DNA of 44,559 nt from JANMAT01 sp031359995 (GTDB taxonomy: Bacteria > Actinomycetota > Acidimicrobiia > Acidimicrobiales > Ilumatobacteraceae): the NCBI GenBank assembly GCA_031359995.1, contig JANMAT010000087.1:1-44559 (forward strand). Reading direction: 5' to 3'. A program made the translations under genes and the position numbers. How positions within the stretch are numbered: position 1 is the stretch's first letter; every line of letters starts with the position of its first letter. The notes under the pieces are model-generated. The model had not been told where the DNA came from. It was given only the letters and a program-made list of their open reading frames with translations, and searched no databases. This document shows, one piece after another, positions 23,343 to 31,673 of the stretch.

Positions 23343-24590
23343 TCAGGCCGGGGTGAACCCGATGTGCAGCTCCTTCAGCGCACGCAGGCAGAAGTTGGGT
23401 TGCACACCGAAGTCGTTGGCATCGTCCACGAACCACAGCGAGTCGACGCGCTGCAGCAGCGCCCGGAACCCGAGGAACAGCTCGCGCCGGGCCAGCGGCG
23501 CACCCAGGCAGTAGTGCGTGCCCACGCCGAAGGCGAGGTGCTGGCGGGGGCTGCCGCGGTCGAGGTCGATGGCATCGGCATCGGCGAAGGTGCGGTCGTC
23601 GCGGTTGGCCGACGCGTAGCGCACGTTGAGCACCGCCCCTTCGGGGATGTGGACGCCGTGCAGCTCGAGGTCGCGTGACGCCGTGCGGAACAGCCCCTGC
23701 ACGGGTCCCTCCAGGCGAAGGACCTCCTCGCAGAACACGGCGAGGTCGTCGTCGTCGCCCTGCTTCAGGCGAGCCCACACGTCGGGGTTCCGGACGAGCA
23801 GCATCACGCCGGCCGACAGGGCGTTCGTGCTCGTCTCCGAGCCGCCCACGAACGTGTCGGCCATCATCTCGGCGTGGAGCTCGTTGTCGGTGAGCGGGCG
23901 GCCCCACTCGGGGATCGTCGTGTTCACGAGATCGGACAGCAAGGTGTCGTCGGGCTCCCGACGCAGCCGTTCGAAGATGGCCTGGAAGTAGTGCTGGGCC
24001 TCGATCTCCATCTCGGTCGACCAGATCGCTTCTTCCTCGGTCTGCATCATGCCGAGGCGCTGCACCCACGCATCGGTCCACGCCTTGATGCGCCAGATGT
24101 CGGCCTCGGGCGCGCCCATCTGGTGGCCGATGATGATGAGCGGCAGCGGCACCGCGAACGAGTGCACCCAGTCGCACCGACCCTGCTCGAGGAAGCCGTC
24201 GATGAGGCGATGGGCCAACGCGTCGACGAACCCGTCGAGCTGCTTGATCCGGCTGGGCCGGAACGCGTGGTCGAACAGCGCGCGCATCTGGCGGTGCTCG
24301 GGGTCGTCGCGGCCGGCGAGGGTGGGCGCCGGCACCCAGCCCCGCTCGTGGTAGAGCGCCTGGATCTTCCTGGCCCGGGCCAGGGCGTCGGGTGTGCTCG
24401 GCAGCCGGCGGTGGCCGCTCACGAACGTGTCGGTGTCCATGAGGACGGCGCGCAGGTCGTCGTAGCGCGTGATCACGAACATGCCCGTGCGCGGGTCGCG
24501 CCACACGGGTGCGTCGTCGCGCAGCTGCCGGTAGGCCGGGTACGGGCAGTCGTTCGTTCCAGGATCGAAGAAGTTGACCTCGGTCGTCAT
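23343..24590 (-). CDS. Cytochrome P450
   Basis: A 415-aa soluble bacterial P450. The I-helix oxygen-activation motif is FVGGSETST (about 247-255), ExxR is EEVLR ending at Arg292, and the heme loop FGVGTHYCLGAPLAR has axial Cys361. The usual A-G-x-D/E-T reads G-G-S-E-T, keeping the acid-threonine pair. It needs a ferredoxin and reductase, neither nearby. SD GAGGGGG precedes ATG 24590, and TAGCGT (24618-24623, minus) gives a short leader. Similar P450s act on terpenoids, steroids or fatty acids. Confidence 0.95.
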   Translation of the reverse strand: MTTEVNFFDPGTNDCPYPAYRQLRDDAPVWRDPRTGMFVITRYDDLRAVLMDTDTFVSGHRRLPSTPDALARARKIQALYHERGWVPAPTLAGRDDPEHRQMRALFDHAFRPSRIKQLDGFVDALAHRLIDGFLEQGRCDWVHSFAVPLPLIIIGHQMGAPEADIWRIKAWTDAWVQRLGMMQTEEEAIWSTEMEIEAQHYFQAIFERLRREPDDTLLSDLVNTTIPEWGRPLTDNELHAEMMADTFVGGSETSTNALSAGVMLLVRNPDVWARLKQGDDDDLAVFCEEVLRLEGPVQGLFRTASRDLELHGVHIPEGAVLNVRYASANRDDRTFADADAIDLDRGSPRQHLAFGVGTHYCLGAPLARRELFLGFRALLQRVDSLWFVDDANDFGVQPNFCLRALKELHIGFTPA

Positions 24591-24628
24591 GGCGTCCCCC
24601 TCGCGTCGACCAGCGCGACGCTACCGCC

Positions 24629-25276
24629 TCAGCGCAGCACCGACAGCAGCTCGTACATGCTGCGCACCACGCCGTTGGTCGCGGCGGCGAGGCGATCGGG
24701 CGGCACCGTGACGGCGAAGCCGATGGTGGTCATGCCCACCCGGTTGCCGGCCTCGATGCCCAGGGCGCTGTCGTCGATCACGACGCAGCGTTCGGGCGTG
24801 ACGCCCATGGTCTCGGCCGCCAGCAGGAAGAGGTCGGGCGCGGGCTTGCCCTGGGAGACGTCGTCGCCGGACACGATGCGCCCCTCGAAGTGCTGCAACA
24901 GGCCGGTGAGCCCGAGCCCGAGGGCGATCTGGTGCTTCGATGCCCCGCTCACCGCGCAGTAGGGCACGGTGAGGTGCTCGAGCACGTCGACCACGCCCGG
25001 GGTGGCCTGCAGGTGCAGCCGGTACGAGTCGAAGAAGCGTTCGTGGAACGTGCGGTCGAACGACTCGGGCACGGTGAAGCCGCGCTCGGCGGCCAGCTCC
25101 ATGGTGCGCTCGAGCGAGTTGCCGAGGAACAGCTCGGCGGCCTCGGGGACCGTCAGGAACCAACCGATCTCGTTCATGAGCCCGACGACGACACCGAGGG
25201 CGAGCGGAGCGCTGTCGATCAGCACGCCGTCGTTGTCGAAGATGACGAGGTCGTACCCGGACACCGGTGTCGCCAT
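24629..25276 (-). CDS. HAD-superfamily hydrolase (beta-phosphoglucomutase-like)
   Basis: A 215-aa HAD protein with all four motifs: FDNDGVLIDS (nucleophile and acid Asp; the middle residue Asn replaces the usual Met/Leu), the Ser of CAVSGAS, Lys in QGKPAPDLF, and VIDDSALGIEAG. The helical cap after motif I is of the phosphoglucomutase/phosphatase type. It may dephosphorylate a sugar phosphate or nucleotide. ATG 25276 overlaps the stop of the upstream IspD-like gene by 1 nt (TGATG), so the two are coupled and may be functionally linked. Confidence 0.92.
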   Translation of the reverse strand: MATPVSGYDLVIFDNDGVLIDSAPLALGVVVGLMNEIGWFLTVPEAAELFLGNSLERTMELAAERGFTVPESFDRTFHERFFDSYRLHLQATPGVVDVLEHLTVPYCAVSGASKHQIALGLGLTGLLQHFEGRIVSGDDVSQGKPAPDLFLLAAETMGVTPERCVVIDDSALGIEAGNRVGMTTIGFAVTVPPDRLAAATNGVVRSMYELLSVLR

Positions 25277-25764
25277 CAGGTGCCGACCCCGATCCGATCG
25301 AGCAGGGTCAGCGGTTCCACGACGTCGTGGTCGGCGTGTCCGGCGAGGGCAGCCAACAGGGCATCGCGGCGGACCAGGGCGGGTCCGGTGACCCAGCGCA
25401 GTGGCGCCCGGTCGACGGTGGTGACCACGAGCCCCCCGTCGACCTGCTTGACCGCGTCGGTCACCGCCCGCGCCGTCACGGCGGCGTCGAGGGCCGGGTC
25501 GAGCGGTGCGTCGGCCCACGACGGCACCGCGACCCCGGCCGGGCACACGATCACGGCCGTCCCGCCTGCCAGGGGAGCGAGCACGGCACGCAGCGCGCCC
25601 ACCGTGCACCGCCATGCGTGGTCATGGGGGTGGGCGTCGTAGCGCACGACCGGTGGCCCGTGCCCGGCCGCGGCCGGGTCGAGGGCGAACCCGCTCACCA
25701 CGGCATCGATGGCGGCCACGGGGGAGCCACTAGCGTCGATCGGGTGCGAGGAGGAGCGGTCCAT
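25276..25764 (-). CDS. Divergent IspD-like/nucleotidyltransferase-fold protein
   Basis: A protein of up to 162 aa. The second half, ARAVTDAVKQVDGGLVVTTV, DRAPLRWVTGPALVRRDALL, mirrors the IspD segment where a substrate loop (DTxK) is followed by TxDRxxLxxxQTPQxFRxxxL. The TPQ motif is degraded to TGP, and the N-terminal GGxGxRM nucleotide-binding loop is missing. It is therefore probably non-catalytic or has a different role. The start is uncertain: ATG 25764 or GTG 25719. It is coupled to the HAD gene and stands head-to-head with ispD, so one gene may derive from the other. Confidence 0.6.
   Translation of the reverse strand: MDRSSSHPIDASGSPVAAIDAVVSGFALDPAAAGHGPPVVRYDAHPHDHAWRCTVGALRAVLAPLAGGTAVIVCPAGVAVPSWADAPLDPALDAAVTARAVTDAVKQVDGGLVVTTVDRAPLRWVTGPALVRRDALLAALAGHADHDVVEPLTLLDRIGVGT
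25731..25736 (+). promoter_or_regulatory. -10 element (TAGCGT) of ispD with short leader
   Basis: TAGCGT gives an expected start near 25743, followed by AGGAGG at 25749-25754 and the TTG start at 25764. This is a leadered promoter. It lies inside the minus-strand gene if that gene starts at 25764. Confidence 0.5.
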
Positions 25765-26525
25765 TGTCGGGTGGGATAGCGGTGGTCCTGTTGGCCGGCG
25801 GGTCCGGCACCCGCATGGGGCTGGACGGTAACAAGGTCTACCTCCCGCTCGCCGGTCGGCCCGCACTGGCGTTCCCGCTGGCCACCCTCTCGGCGGCGGC
25901 CGACGTGGCCGTCATCGTGATCGTGGCCCGGGCCGGCGACGAGGCCGCCGTCGAGGACGTGCTGGCGCAGGTGCGGTCGCCCAAGGTCGGCGCCGTCGTT
26001 CCCGGCGGCGTGACGCGCCACGCCAGCGAGCAGGCCGGGCTGGCCGCGGTGCGGTCGCTGATGGCCGCCGGCGTCGAGGTGGCGCACATCCTGGTGCACG
26101 ACGGCGCCCGTCCGTTCGTCACGCTCGACCTGCTGGCCGCCCTGATGACGGCGGCCCGACGCGTCGGCGGTGCCATTCCGGCGCTGCCCCTGCCGACCAC
26201 GGTCTTCGTGGCCGACGGCGCGTGCGTGACCCCGCGGGTGGCCGCCGACCTCGTCACGGTGCAGACGCCACAGGTGTTCCGGGCCGACGCCTTGCTGGCC
26301 GCGTATGCCGCCGCACTGACCGAGGACTTCGACGGGGTCGACACGGCACAGGTGGTGGAGCACTACGCCGCCCACCTGCCGGCACCCGTCGCCGTCGCCG
26401 CGGTGCCGGGCGACGAGCGCAACCTGAAGGTCACCACCCCCGCCGACATCGACGTCGCCGAGCACCTGGCCGGCCTCTTCACCGCCGGCCGCTGGCGCGA
26501 TCGCCCTGGTCCTCAGCCGTCGTAG
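25764..26525 (+). CDS. ispD: 2-C-methyl-D-erythritol 4-phosphate cytidylyltransferase-like protein
   Basis: A 253-aa IspD-type cytidylyltransferase. The signature loop is VVLLAGGSGTRMG, followed by NKVYLPLAGRPAL; HDGARPFV, VTVQTPQVFRADALL and NLKVTTPADID are all present. The enzyme couples CTP to MEP in the non-mevalonate isoprenoid pathway. The Lys after GTRMG is replaced by a longer DGNK arrangement, so pathway membership is likely but not certain. TTG 25764 is chosen for the strong AGGAGG 9 nt upstream. No ispF is adjacent. Its 3' end overlaps the convergent dioxygenase by 13 nt. Confidence 0.82.
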   Translation: MSGGIAVVLLAGGSGTRMGLDGNKVYLPLAGRPALAFPLATLSAAADVAVIVIVARAGDEAAVEDVLAQVRSPKVGAVVPGGVTRHASEQAGLAAVRSLMAAGVEVAHILVHDGARPFVTLDLLAALMTAARRVGGAIPALPLPTTVFVADGACVTPRVAADLVTVQTPQVFRADALLAAYAAALTEDFDGVDTAQVVEHYAAHLPAPVAVAAVPGDERNLKVTTPADIDVAEHLAGLFTAGRWRDRPGPQPS

Positions 26526-27337
26526 AAGTACGCGCCGTGGAGGCCGATCAGTGTGCGCTCGCGGTCGGTGGTGGCGCGGGCGATGGCATCGGGGGAGAGG
26601 TGGTGCACCTCGTCGGTGGTGAGGATGCGTTGGGCGATGTCGCGCCGGCCGTAGTGGCACTGGATGAACAGGCGGCCGAACCCGCCCGGCCCGGCCGGCG
26701 TGCCCCGGTGCCAGGCGTCGGACACGAACAGGGCCACGTCGCCGGCGCGTGCCTCGAGCAGCGCGGGCGGGCGGCCGTCGTAGGTGAGGTCGTCGTCGTG
26801 GAGACGGTCGCTCGGAGCCAGGCACCCCGAGCGGTGGCTGCCCGGCACCACGGCGGTGGGCCCACACACGAGCGGACAGTCCCACAGGTACAGATGGGCG
26901 CCGATGGCGAACACCGGGTACGGGATGCGGACGTCCCAGGGCACGCCCTCGGGGCGGGGCACGTGTGGTCCGGCGTCGCAATGCCACGCGCCGCCGGTGA
27001 AGGTGGGCAGGTTGCGCCAGATCGTGTTGGCGATGACGTGGCAGTCGCCACCCAGCAGCGGTTCGATCGTGGCCAGGATGCTCGGATGGGCGATGGCCCA
27101 CTGGGTCAGCGCCGAACGGTTCAGGCCGCCGTAGCGGAACTCGGCGCGGTCGGGGCGCGGCCGGGGGTCGGGTTCGGTCGTGGCGAACAGCGCCTCGACC
27201 TCGGCGGTCATGGCGGCGACCTCGGCGGGTGTGAACACCTGGGGGAGCACCACGTAGCCGTCGCGCTCCAGCTGGGCGGCGGCCGCAGGCGCGCCGCCCT
27301 GGTGCAGACCGAGGTTCTTCCCCAGACGACGGATCAT
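26513..27337 (-). CDS. Phytanoyl-CoA dioxygenase (PhyH) family protein
   Basis: A 274-aa 2-oxoglutarate/Fe(II) oxygenase of the PhyH type. The iron triad is His119-x-Asp121 (WHCDAGPH) and His210 (AWHRGTPAG); the Arg near 222 (FGRLFIQ) fits 2-oxoglutarate binding. GPTAVVPGSHRSG is the typical PhyH turn. ATG 27337 is 7 nt after the stop of lhgO on the same strand, so they form an operon. Both handle 2-oxo/2-hydroxyglutarate chemistry (one uses 2-oxoglutarate, one regenerates it), which may be coincidental. The substrate is unknown. Confidence 0.9.
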   Translation of the reverse strand: MIRRLGKNLGLHQGGAPAAAAQLERDGYVVLPQVFTPAEVAAMTAEVEALFATTEPDPRPRPDRAEFRYGGLNRSALTQWAIAHPSILATIEPLLGGDCHVIANTIWRNLPTFTGGAWHCDAGPHVPRPEGVPWDVRIPYPVFAIGAHLYLWDCPLVCGPTAVVPGSHRSGCLAPSDRLHDDDLTYDGRPPALLEARAGDVALFVSDAWHRGTPAGPGGFGRLFIQCHYGRRDIAQRILTTDEVHHLSPDAIARATTDRERTLIGLHGAYFYDG

Positions 27338-27344
27338 GGGCCGG

Positions 27345-28538
27345 TCACGACACCGCCGCCAGGATCTCGGCGCACACGTGCTCGGCGATGGCCAACGATG
27401 ATGTGGCCGCCGGCGACGGCGCGTTGCGCACCAACGTGACGCGGTCGGCCGTGGTGATCCAGAAGTCGTCCACGAGCGAGCCGTCGCGCCGCACGGCCTG
27501 GGCCCGCACGCCGGCGTGGGCCGGCTCCAGATCGGCCGCGGCCAGCTCGGGTACGTAGCGGCGGGCCTGCTCGGCGAAGTACTGCCGGCTGAACGACCCC
27601 CGCATCTCGTGGATGCCGGTGCGCCAGTGCTGGCGGGCCATGCGCAGGAAGCCCGGCCACCGCAGGATCGTGGCGAGGTCGCGGGCCGAGATGTCACGCC
27701 GGCGGTAGCCCTCGAGGGCCAGCGCCAGCACGGCGTTCGGGCCTACGCCGACGGTGTCGTCGACGTGACGCGTGAGGTGGATGCCGAGGAACGGGTAGCG
27801 CGGGTCGGGCACCGGGTACACCAGGCCGCGCACGAGGTCGGTGCGGTGGGCGGCCAGCCGGTGGTACTCGCCCCGGAAAGGGATGATGCGCGGGTCGTCG
27901 TCGCCGCCCACCAGTGCGGCCAGGCGGCTCGAGTGCAACCCGGCGCACACGACCACGTGGTCGGCCGAGAGCTCGCCGTCGGAGGTGTGCACGACCAGCT
28001 CACTCGAGCGCCGGTCGATGCCGGTGACGGCGCCGCCCGTGCGGATCTGGCCGCCCAGGGCCCGCAGGTCGTCGGCGTAGGCCAGCGCCACCTGGCCGTA
28101 GTCGACCACCGCGGTGGACGGCGAGTACAGCGCCCTCACACCGATCACGTGGGGCTCGATGCCGGCGATGTCGACGCGGTCGATCATCCTCACGTCGGTG
28201 ATGCCGTTGGCCATGGCCCGACCGTGGATGTCGTCGAGCCGCGTCGCCTCGACCTCGTTCGTGGCCACCACGAGCTTGCCGAGGTTCCGGTAGGTGATGT
28301 CGTGCTCGTCGCAGAACGCCTTCATGAGCCCCACGCCGCGCCGGCACAGCCGGGCCTTCACCGAGCCGGGCGTGTAGTAGATGCCGGCGTGGATGACGCC
28401 CGAGTTGTGGCTCGTCTGGTGGGCGCCGAGGCGGGGTTCCTTCTCCAGGACCACGAGGTCGATGTCGGGGCGGTCGGTGCGCACCTGGCGCGCCACCGCC
28501 AGGCCCACGATGCCACCGCCCACCACGACGATCCTCAC
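27345..28538 (-). CDS. lhgO: L-2-hydroxyglutarate oxidase
   Basis: A 397-aa FAD enzyme of the DAO family: VVVGGGIVGLAVARQV binds FAD, followed by the LhgO-specific QTSHNSGVIHAGIYYTPGS, VKARLCRRG, IPFRGEYHRL and FLGIHLTRHVDD. The C-terminal AHAGVRAQAVRRDGSLVDDF is also family-typical. It oxidises L-2-hydroxyglutarate, a side product of malate dehydrogenase, to 2-oxoglutarate and passes electrons on. The start is GTG 28538, right at the FAD-binding strand. It is the first gene of a two-gene unit with the PhyH protein. Confidence 0.93.
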   Translation of the reverse strand: MRIVVVGGGIVGLAVARQVRTDRPDIDLVVLEKEPRLGAHQTSHNSGVIHAGIYYTPGSVKARLCRRGVGLMKAFCDEHDITYRNLGKLVVATNEVEATRLDDIHGRAMANGITDVRMIDRVDIAGIEPHVIGVRALYSPSTAVVDYGQVALAYADDLRALGGQIRTGGAVTGIDRRSSELVVHTSDGELSADHVVVCAGLHSSRLAALVGGDDDPRIIPFRGEYHRLAAHRTDLVRGLVYPVPDPRYPFLGIHLTRHVDDTVGVGPNAVLALALEGYRRRDISARDLATILRWPGFLRMARQHWRTGIHEMRGSFSRQYFAEQARRYVPELAAADLEPAHAGVRAQAVRRDGSLVDDFWITTADRVTLVRNAPSPAATSSLAIAEHVCAEILAAVS

Positions 28539-28733
28539 GAGGCGCGCCCCGGTGCCCGTTCCCCACGTGCCGCGCGGCGCAGACGTCCAGCCATGTGCCG
28601 GCCGAGCGTACCGGTCCGGGCTGGCGCCGTCCCAGCCGATGCGTCCCACTCGACGGCCCCGATCGGCGCGTGCGGCGCGGCTGCGTGCCACATACGGTGC
28701 AGCTGTCCCGCCAGCACCCCTCGAGGCGATCCC

Positions 28734-30236
28734 GTGACCCTGCCCCGCCGTACGATCCGTCGCCACCCGTGTCGCCACCGTGTGGCCGCCCTCGGCGCGG
28801 TCATCGCCCTCACGTTGAGCGCCTGCTCGGGCGGGAGCGGCAAGGGTGCCGCCACCACCGACGTGGTCGACAGCACGGCGCCGCCCACCACACCGGCCCC
28901 CGCGACCACGTCGACGACCGAGGCGCCCACCACGACCGATGCGGCCCCGAGCACGACGGCGGCGGGCGCGGGTGTCACCGACGCCGGCGGCCAGCTGTCC
29001 TATCAGGACTCGATCGACCTGTCGCTCGCGGACATCCAGGCCTACTGGCGCACCACGTTCCCGAAGGTCTACAACGCGCCGTACGAGGAACTGCAGGGGA
29101 AGATCTACGCGGTGCGCCCGGGCTCGTCGAACGTGCCCGGCTGCGGGGCCGACGAGACGCTGTACAGCGACGTCGAGGGCAACGCCTTCTACTGCTCGCT
29201 CGGCGACTTCATCGCCTTCGACGACGCCGACCTGCTGCCCGGTCTGTACAAGGACTTCGACGGCAACGGTTTCGTGATCGCCGTGGTGTTCGCCCACGAG
29301 TTCGGCCACGCCATCCAGGCTCGCGCCGGCATCAGCGACAGCCTGCCCACCGTGGTCAGCGAGCAGCAGGCCGACTGCTTCGCCGGCTCGTGGGTGCGCC
29401 ACGTGGCCGACGGCAAGAGCGACAACCTCGTGCTGAGCGCCGGCGACATCGACCTCGCCCTCGCCGGCCTGCTGCGCTTCGAGGATCCGCCCGGCTCCGA
29501 CATCCGCGCCGAGGGCGCCCACGGCAGCGGGTTCGACCGCGTCCGGGCCTTCCAGGAGGGCTACGACGACGGGGCCGAGCGCTGCGCCACCTACCCGCAG
29601 GACGACCTGCCGCTGCTCGATCTCACCTTCACCGCGGCCGACGAGGCGACCGGCGGCAACCTGGACGCGCCGACCATCGTGACCGAGGCGACCACCGACC
29701 TGGAACGGTTCTGGAAGGAGCTGCTCGCCGCCGCCAGCATCGACTACACGCCGCTGTCAGGTGGGCTCGTGCCCTACGAGCCGACCCAGCCGTTGTCGTG
29801 CGGCAGCGAGGCCCTCGACGAGAGCTTCATCACGGGCAACGTGTTCTACTGCCCGGCCCAGGACGCCATCTTCCTGGACGGCGGGTTCCTCGACGACGTG
29901 GGCACGCAGATCGGCGACTTCGCGGTGGCCACCCTGGTCGGCGGCGCCTGGGCCGACGCCATGCTCGTGCGGCTGGAGTCCGACCTGACCGGCAAGGCCC
30001 GTTCGCTGCAGGGCGACTGCCTCACGGGCGTGTGGACGGCCGACGTGTACCTCGGCCGGTCGCCGTTGCTGTCGCTGTCGCCCGGTGACCTCGACGAAGC
30101 CGTGGTGGCCTTCCTGGCCTTCGGCGACAGCCCCGACGTGGCCGACCAGGGCGGCGCGGTGGGCTCGGCCTTCGAGCGCACCGCCTCGTTCCGCAAGGGC
30201 TTCGTCAGCGGGGTGAAGGCCTGCGCCGCCGGTTGA
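28734..30236 (+). CDS. Lipoprotein neutral zinc metallopeptidase with duplicated, degenerate second domain
   Basis: A 500-aa lipoprotein: signal peptide with lipobox LSAC (Cys31), a Thr/Pro-rich tether (about 40-80), then a domain (about 88-290) of the YpfJ/neutral zinc metallopeptidase type. Ligands and catalytic Glu are in FAHEFGHAIQ (His188, Glu189, His192) with a third ligand at Glu210 (VVSEQQADCFAGSW). Residues about 318-500 repeat the layout (CGSEALDESFITGNVFYCPA, GDCLTGVW, GSAFERTASFRKGFVSGV), but HEFGH is replaced by LVGGAWA and the Glu by Ser. The second copy is therefore inactive, perhaps regulatory or substrate-binding. GTG start. Confidence 0.88.
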   Translation: MTLPRRTIRRHPCRHRVAALGAVIALTLSACSGGSGKGAATTDVVDSTAPPTTPAPATTSTTEAPTTTDAAPSTTAAGAGVTDAGGQLSYQDSIDLSLADIQAYWRTTFPKVYNAPYEELQGKIYAVRPGSSNVPGCGADETLYSDVEGNAFYCSLGDFIAFDDADLLPGLYKDFDGNGFVIAVVFAHEFGHAIQARAGISDSLPTVVSEQQADCFAGSWVRHVADGKSDNLVLSAGDIDLALAGLLRFEDPPGSDIRAEGAHGSGFDRVRAFQEGYDDGAERCATYPQDDLPLLDLTFTAADEATGGNLDAPTIVTEATTDLERFWKELLAAASIDYTPLSGGLVPYEPTQPLSCGSEALDESFITGNVFYCPAQDAIFLDGGFLDDVGTQIGDFAVATLVGGAWADAMLVRLESDLTGKARSLQGDCLTGVWTADVYLGRSPLLSLSPGDLDEAVVAFLAFGDSPDVADQGGAVGSAFERTASFRKGFVSGVKACAAG

Positions 30237-30246
30237 TGATCGGGCG

Positions 30247-31080
30247 TCAGGAGTCGAGACCGGCGACGGGGGCGTTCAGGGCGCCGCCGTCGCACGGGAT
30301 GGCGACCGCGCTGATGAAGCTCGCGGCCGGCGACGCCAGGAACGCGGCCAGGTTGCCGATGTCGGCCGGTTCGCCCAGGCGCCCCACGGGCGTGACCCGG
30401 CGGTACCCCTCCTGCAGGTGCTCGGGCATCGAGCGCACCAGCGGCGTGGCGATGAGGCCGGGCATGATGGCGTTGGCGGTCACGCCGCCGGGCCCGAACT
30501 CCTGGGCGACGGCGCGCGTGAAGGCCACCACGCCGGCCTTCGACGCCGTGTACGCCGGCTGACCCAGACCGGGCTGGACGGCGGCCACCGATGCGATGTT
30601 GACCACCCGACCCCAGCCCCGCTCGGCCATGGCCGGCACGAACGCCCGTACCGTGTGGAACATGCCCGACAGGTTCACGCGCAGCTCGTGGTCCCACGCC
30701 TCCGGCGTCATGTGGGCGATGCGGGCGATGTTGTTCACGATGCCGGCGTTGTTCACCAGGATGTCGGGTGACGCCAGTTCGGCGGCGCAGCGCGCCGCCG
30801 CCTCGACCACGGCGCCGGCATCGGCCACGTCGAGGGTGAGCTCCATGCTGCGCCGCCCCAGCGCGGCGACCGCCTCGGCGGTGGGCACGGCCTCGCTGTC
30901 GTCGGACACCCGCGAGCGCAGCCGGTAGTAGCGCTCGCCCGTGAAGGGCGCGGGGTGCAGGTCGGCGACGATCACGTCGGCACCGGCGGCGGCGAGGGCC
31001 AACGCTATGGCTCGGCCGATGCCGCGGGCCGATCCGGTCACGAGGGCGGTCTTCCCGGCGAGGGCGTCAGCAGCGAGCAT
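30247..31080 (-). CDS. SDR family oxidoreductase (3-oxoacyl-ACP-reductase-like)
   Basis: A 277-aa classical SDR: TGSARGIG at 15-22, NNAG at 110-113, Ser164, Tyr177 and Lys181 (YTASK), and GGVTANAIMPGLIATPLV. An insertion after the second strand (FTGERYYRLRSRVSDDSEAV, about 46-65) is unusual for FabG-like proteins and may contact cofactor or substrate. ATG 31080 is supported by TACGGT 7 nt upstream. It is convergent with the metallopeptidase, with a 10-bp gap. Confidence 0.9.
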   Translation of the reverse strand: MLAADALAGKTALVTGSARGIGRAIALALAAAGADVIVADLHPAPFTGERYYRLRSRVSDDSEAVPTAEAVAALGRRSMELTLDVADAGAVVEAAARCAAELASPDILVNNAGIVNNIARIAHMTPEAWDHELRVNLSGMFHTVRAFVPAMAERGWGRVVNIASVAAVQPGLGQPAYTASKAGVVAFTRAVAQEFGPGGVTANAIMPGLIATPLVRSMPEHLQEGYRRVTPVGRLGEPADIGNLAAFLASPAASFISAVAIPCDGGALNAPVAGLDS

Positions 31081-31087
31081 GCGGCCG

Positions 31088-31093
31088 ACCGTA
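31088..31093 (-). promoter_or_regulatory. Leaderless-type -10 (TACGGT)
   Basis: On the minus strand TACGGT is followed by CGGCCGC (7 nt) and ATG 31080. The spacer is the same seven bases as at the SDR promoter at 15097-15102. Confidence 0.55.
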
Positions 31094-31115
31094 GGCGATG
31101 CGCGGCGCGGCCCGG

Positions 31116-31508
31116 TCAGTCGATCAGGCCGCTCGGGTCGGCCGGAACGTCGACGGCCACCTGCTGCAGCGCGTCGAGCGGCACGATCTCGAGCGACCGT
31201 ACATGGGTGGACGCCAGCACCACCGGCGCGGCCACGCCGTCTCGGAACGCCCGCAGCCAGTTCACGGCCGTGACGCACCAGCGGTCGCCGGGGACCAGCC
31301 CGGGGAACGCGTACTGGGGCATCGGGGTGCTCAGGTCGTTGCCGATGCTGCGCTGATGGGCCAGGAACTCGGCCGTCATGACCGCGCAGATCGTGTGGCT
31401 GCCCAGGTCTTCGGGGCCGGTCGTGCAGATGCCGTCGCGGTAGAAGCCGGTCATCGGCTCCGTGCCGCACGGCTCCAACTGACCACCCAGCACGTTGCGG
31501 TCGCTCAC
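31116..31508 (-). CDS. DUF2237 family protein
   Basis: A 130-aa protein matching DUF2237 closely: NVLGGQLEPCGTEPMTGFYR, DGICTTGPEDLGSHTICAVM, STPMPQYAFPGLVPGDRWCV, and LASTHVRSLEIVPLDALQQV. Three conserved Cys (in EPC, GIC, TIC) and the His of GSH suggest a metal or redox site. The function is unknown across bacteria and plants. GTG 31508 is preceded by CATACT at 6 nt, whose spacer GGGGAG could also serve as SD. Confidence 0.93.
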   Translation of the reverse strand: MSDRNVLGGQLEPCGTEPMTGFYRDGICTTGPEDLGSHTICAVMTAEFLAHQRSIGNDLSTPMPQYAFPGLVPGDRWCVTAVNWLRAFRDGVAAPVVLASTHVRSLEIVPLDALQQVAVDVPADPSGLID

Positions 31509-31514
31509 CTCCCC

Positions 31515-31520
31515 AGTATG
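31515..31520 (-). promoter_or_regulatory. Leaderless-type -10 (CATACT)
   Basis: On the minus strand CATACT is followed by 6 nt (GGGGAG) and GTG 31508 of the DUF2237 gene. Confidence 0.45.
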
Positions 31521-31673
31521 GCCGGTCGGGGCGACGTCCTGCCCGAGGTGGGGCTGGTGGCGTGGCCAAAGGTCGTACGACGACCGGGCATGTGACACCG
31601 CGCCACGTGGCGGCGATGTACGGGGCACAACAGCGACACAGCGTCGCACCTCCGCCAGGAAGGCCCCACCACC

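Noticed and set aside
23333..23347. Small dyad CCTGA-CGCGC-TCAGG as terminator after the 2OG oxygenase
   Set aside because: Only a 5-bp stem and it overlaps the P450 stop codon; too weak to claim.
27516..28730. Long plus-strand frame antisense to lhgO
   Set aside because: Low-complexity Val/His/Arg composition and fully antisense to a well-conserved enzyme; only the part from 28734 is coding.
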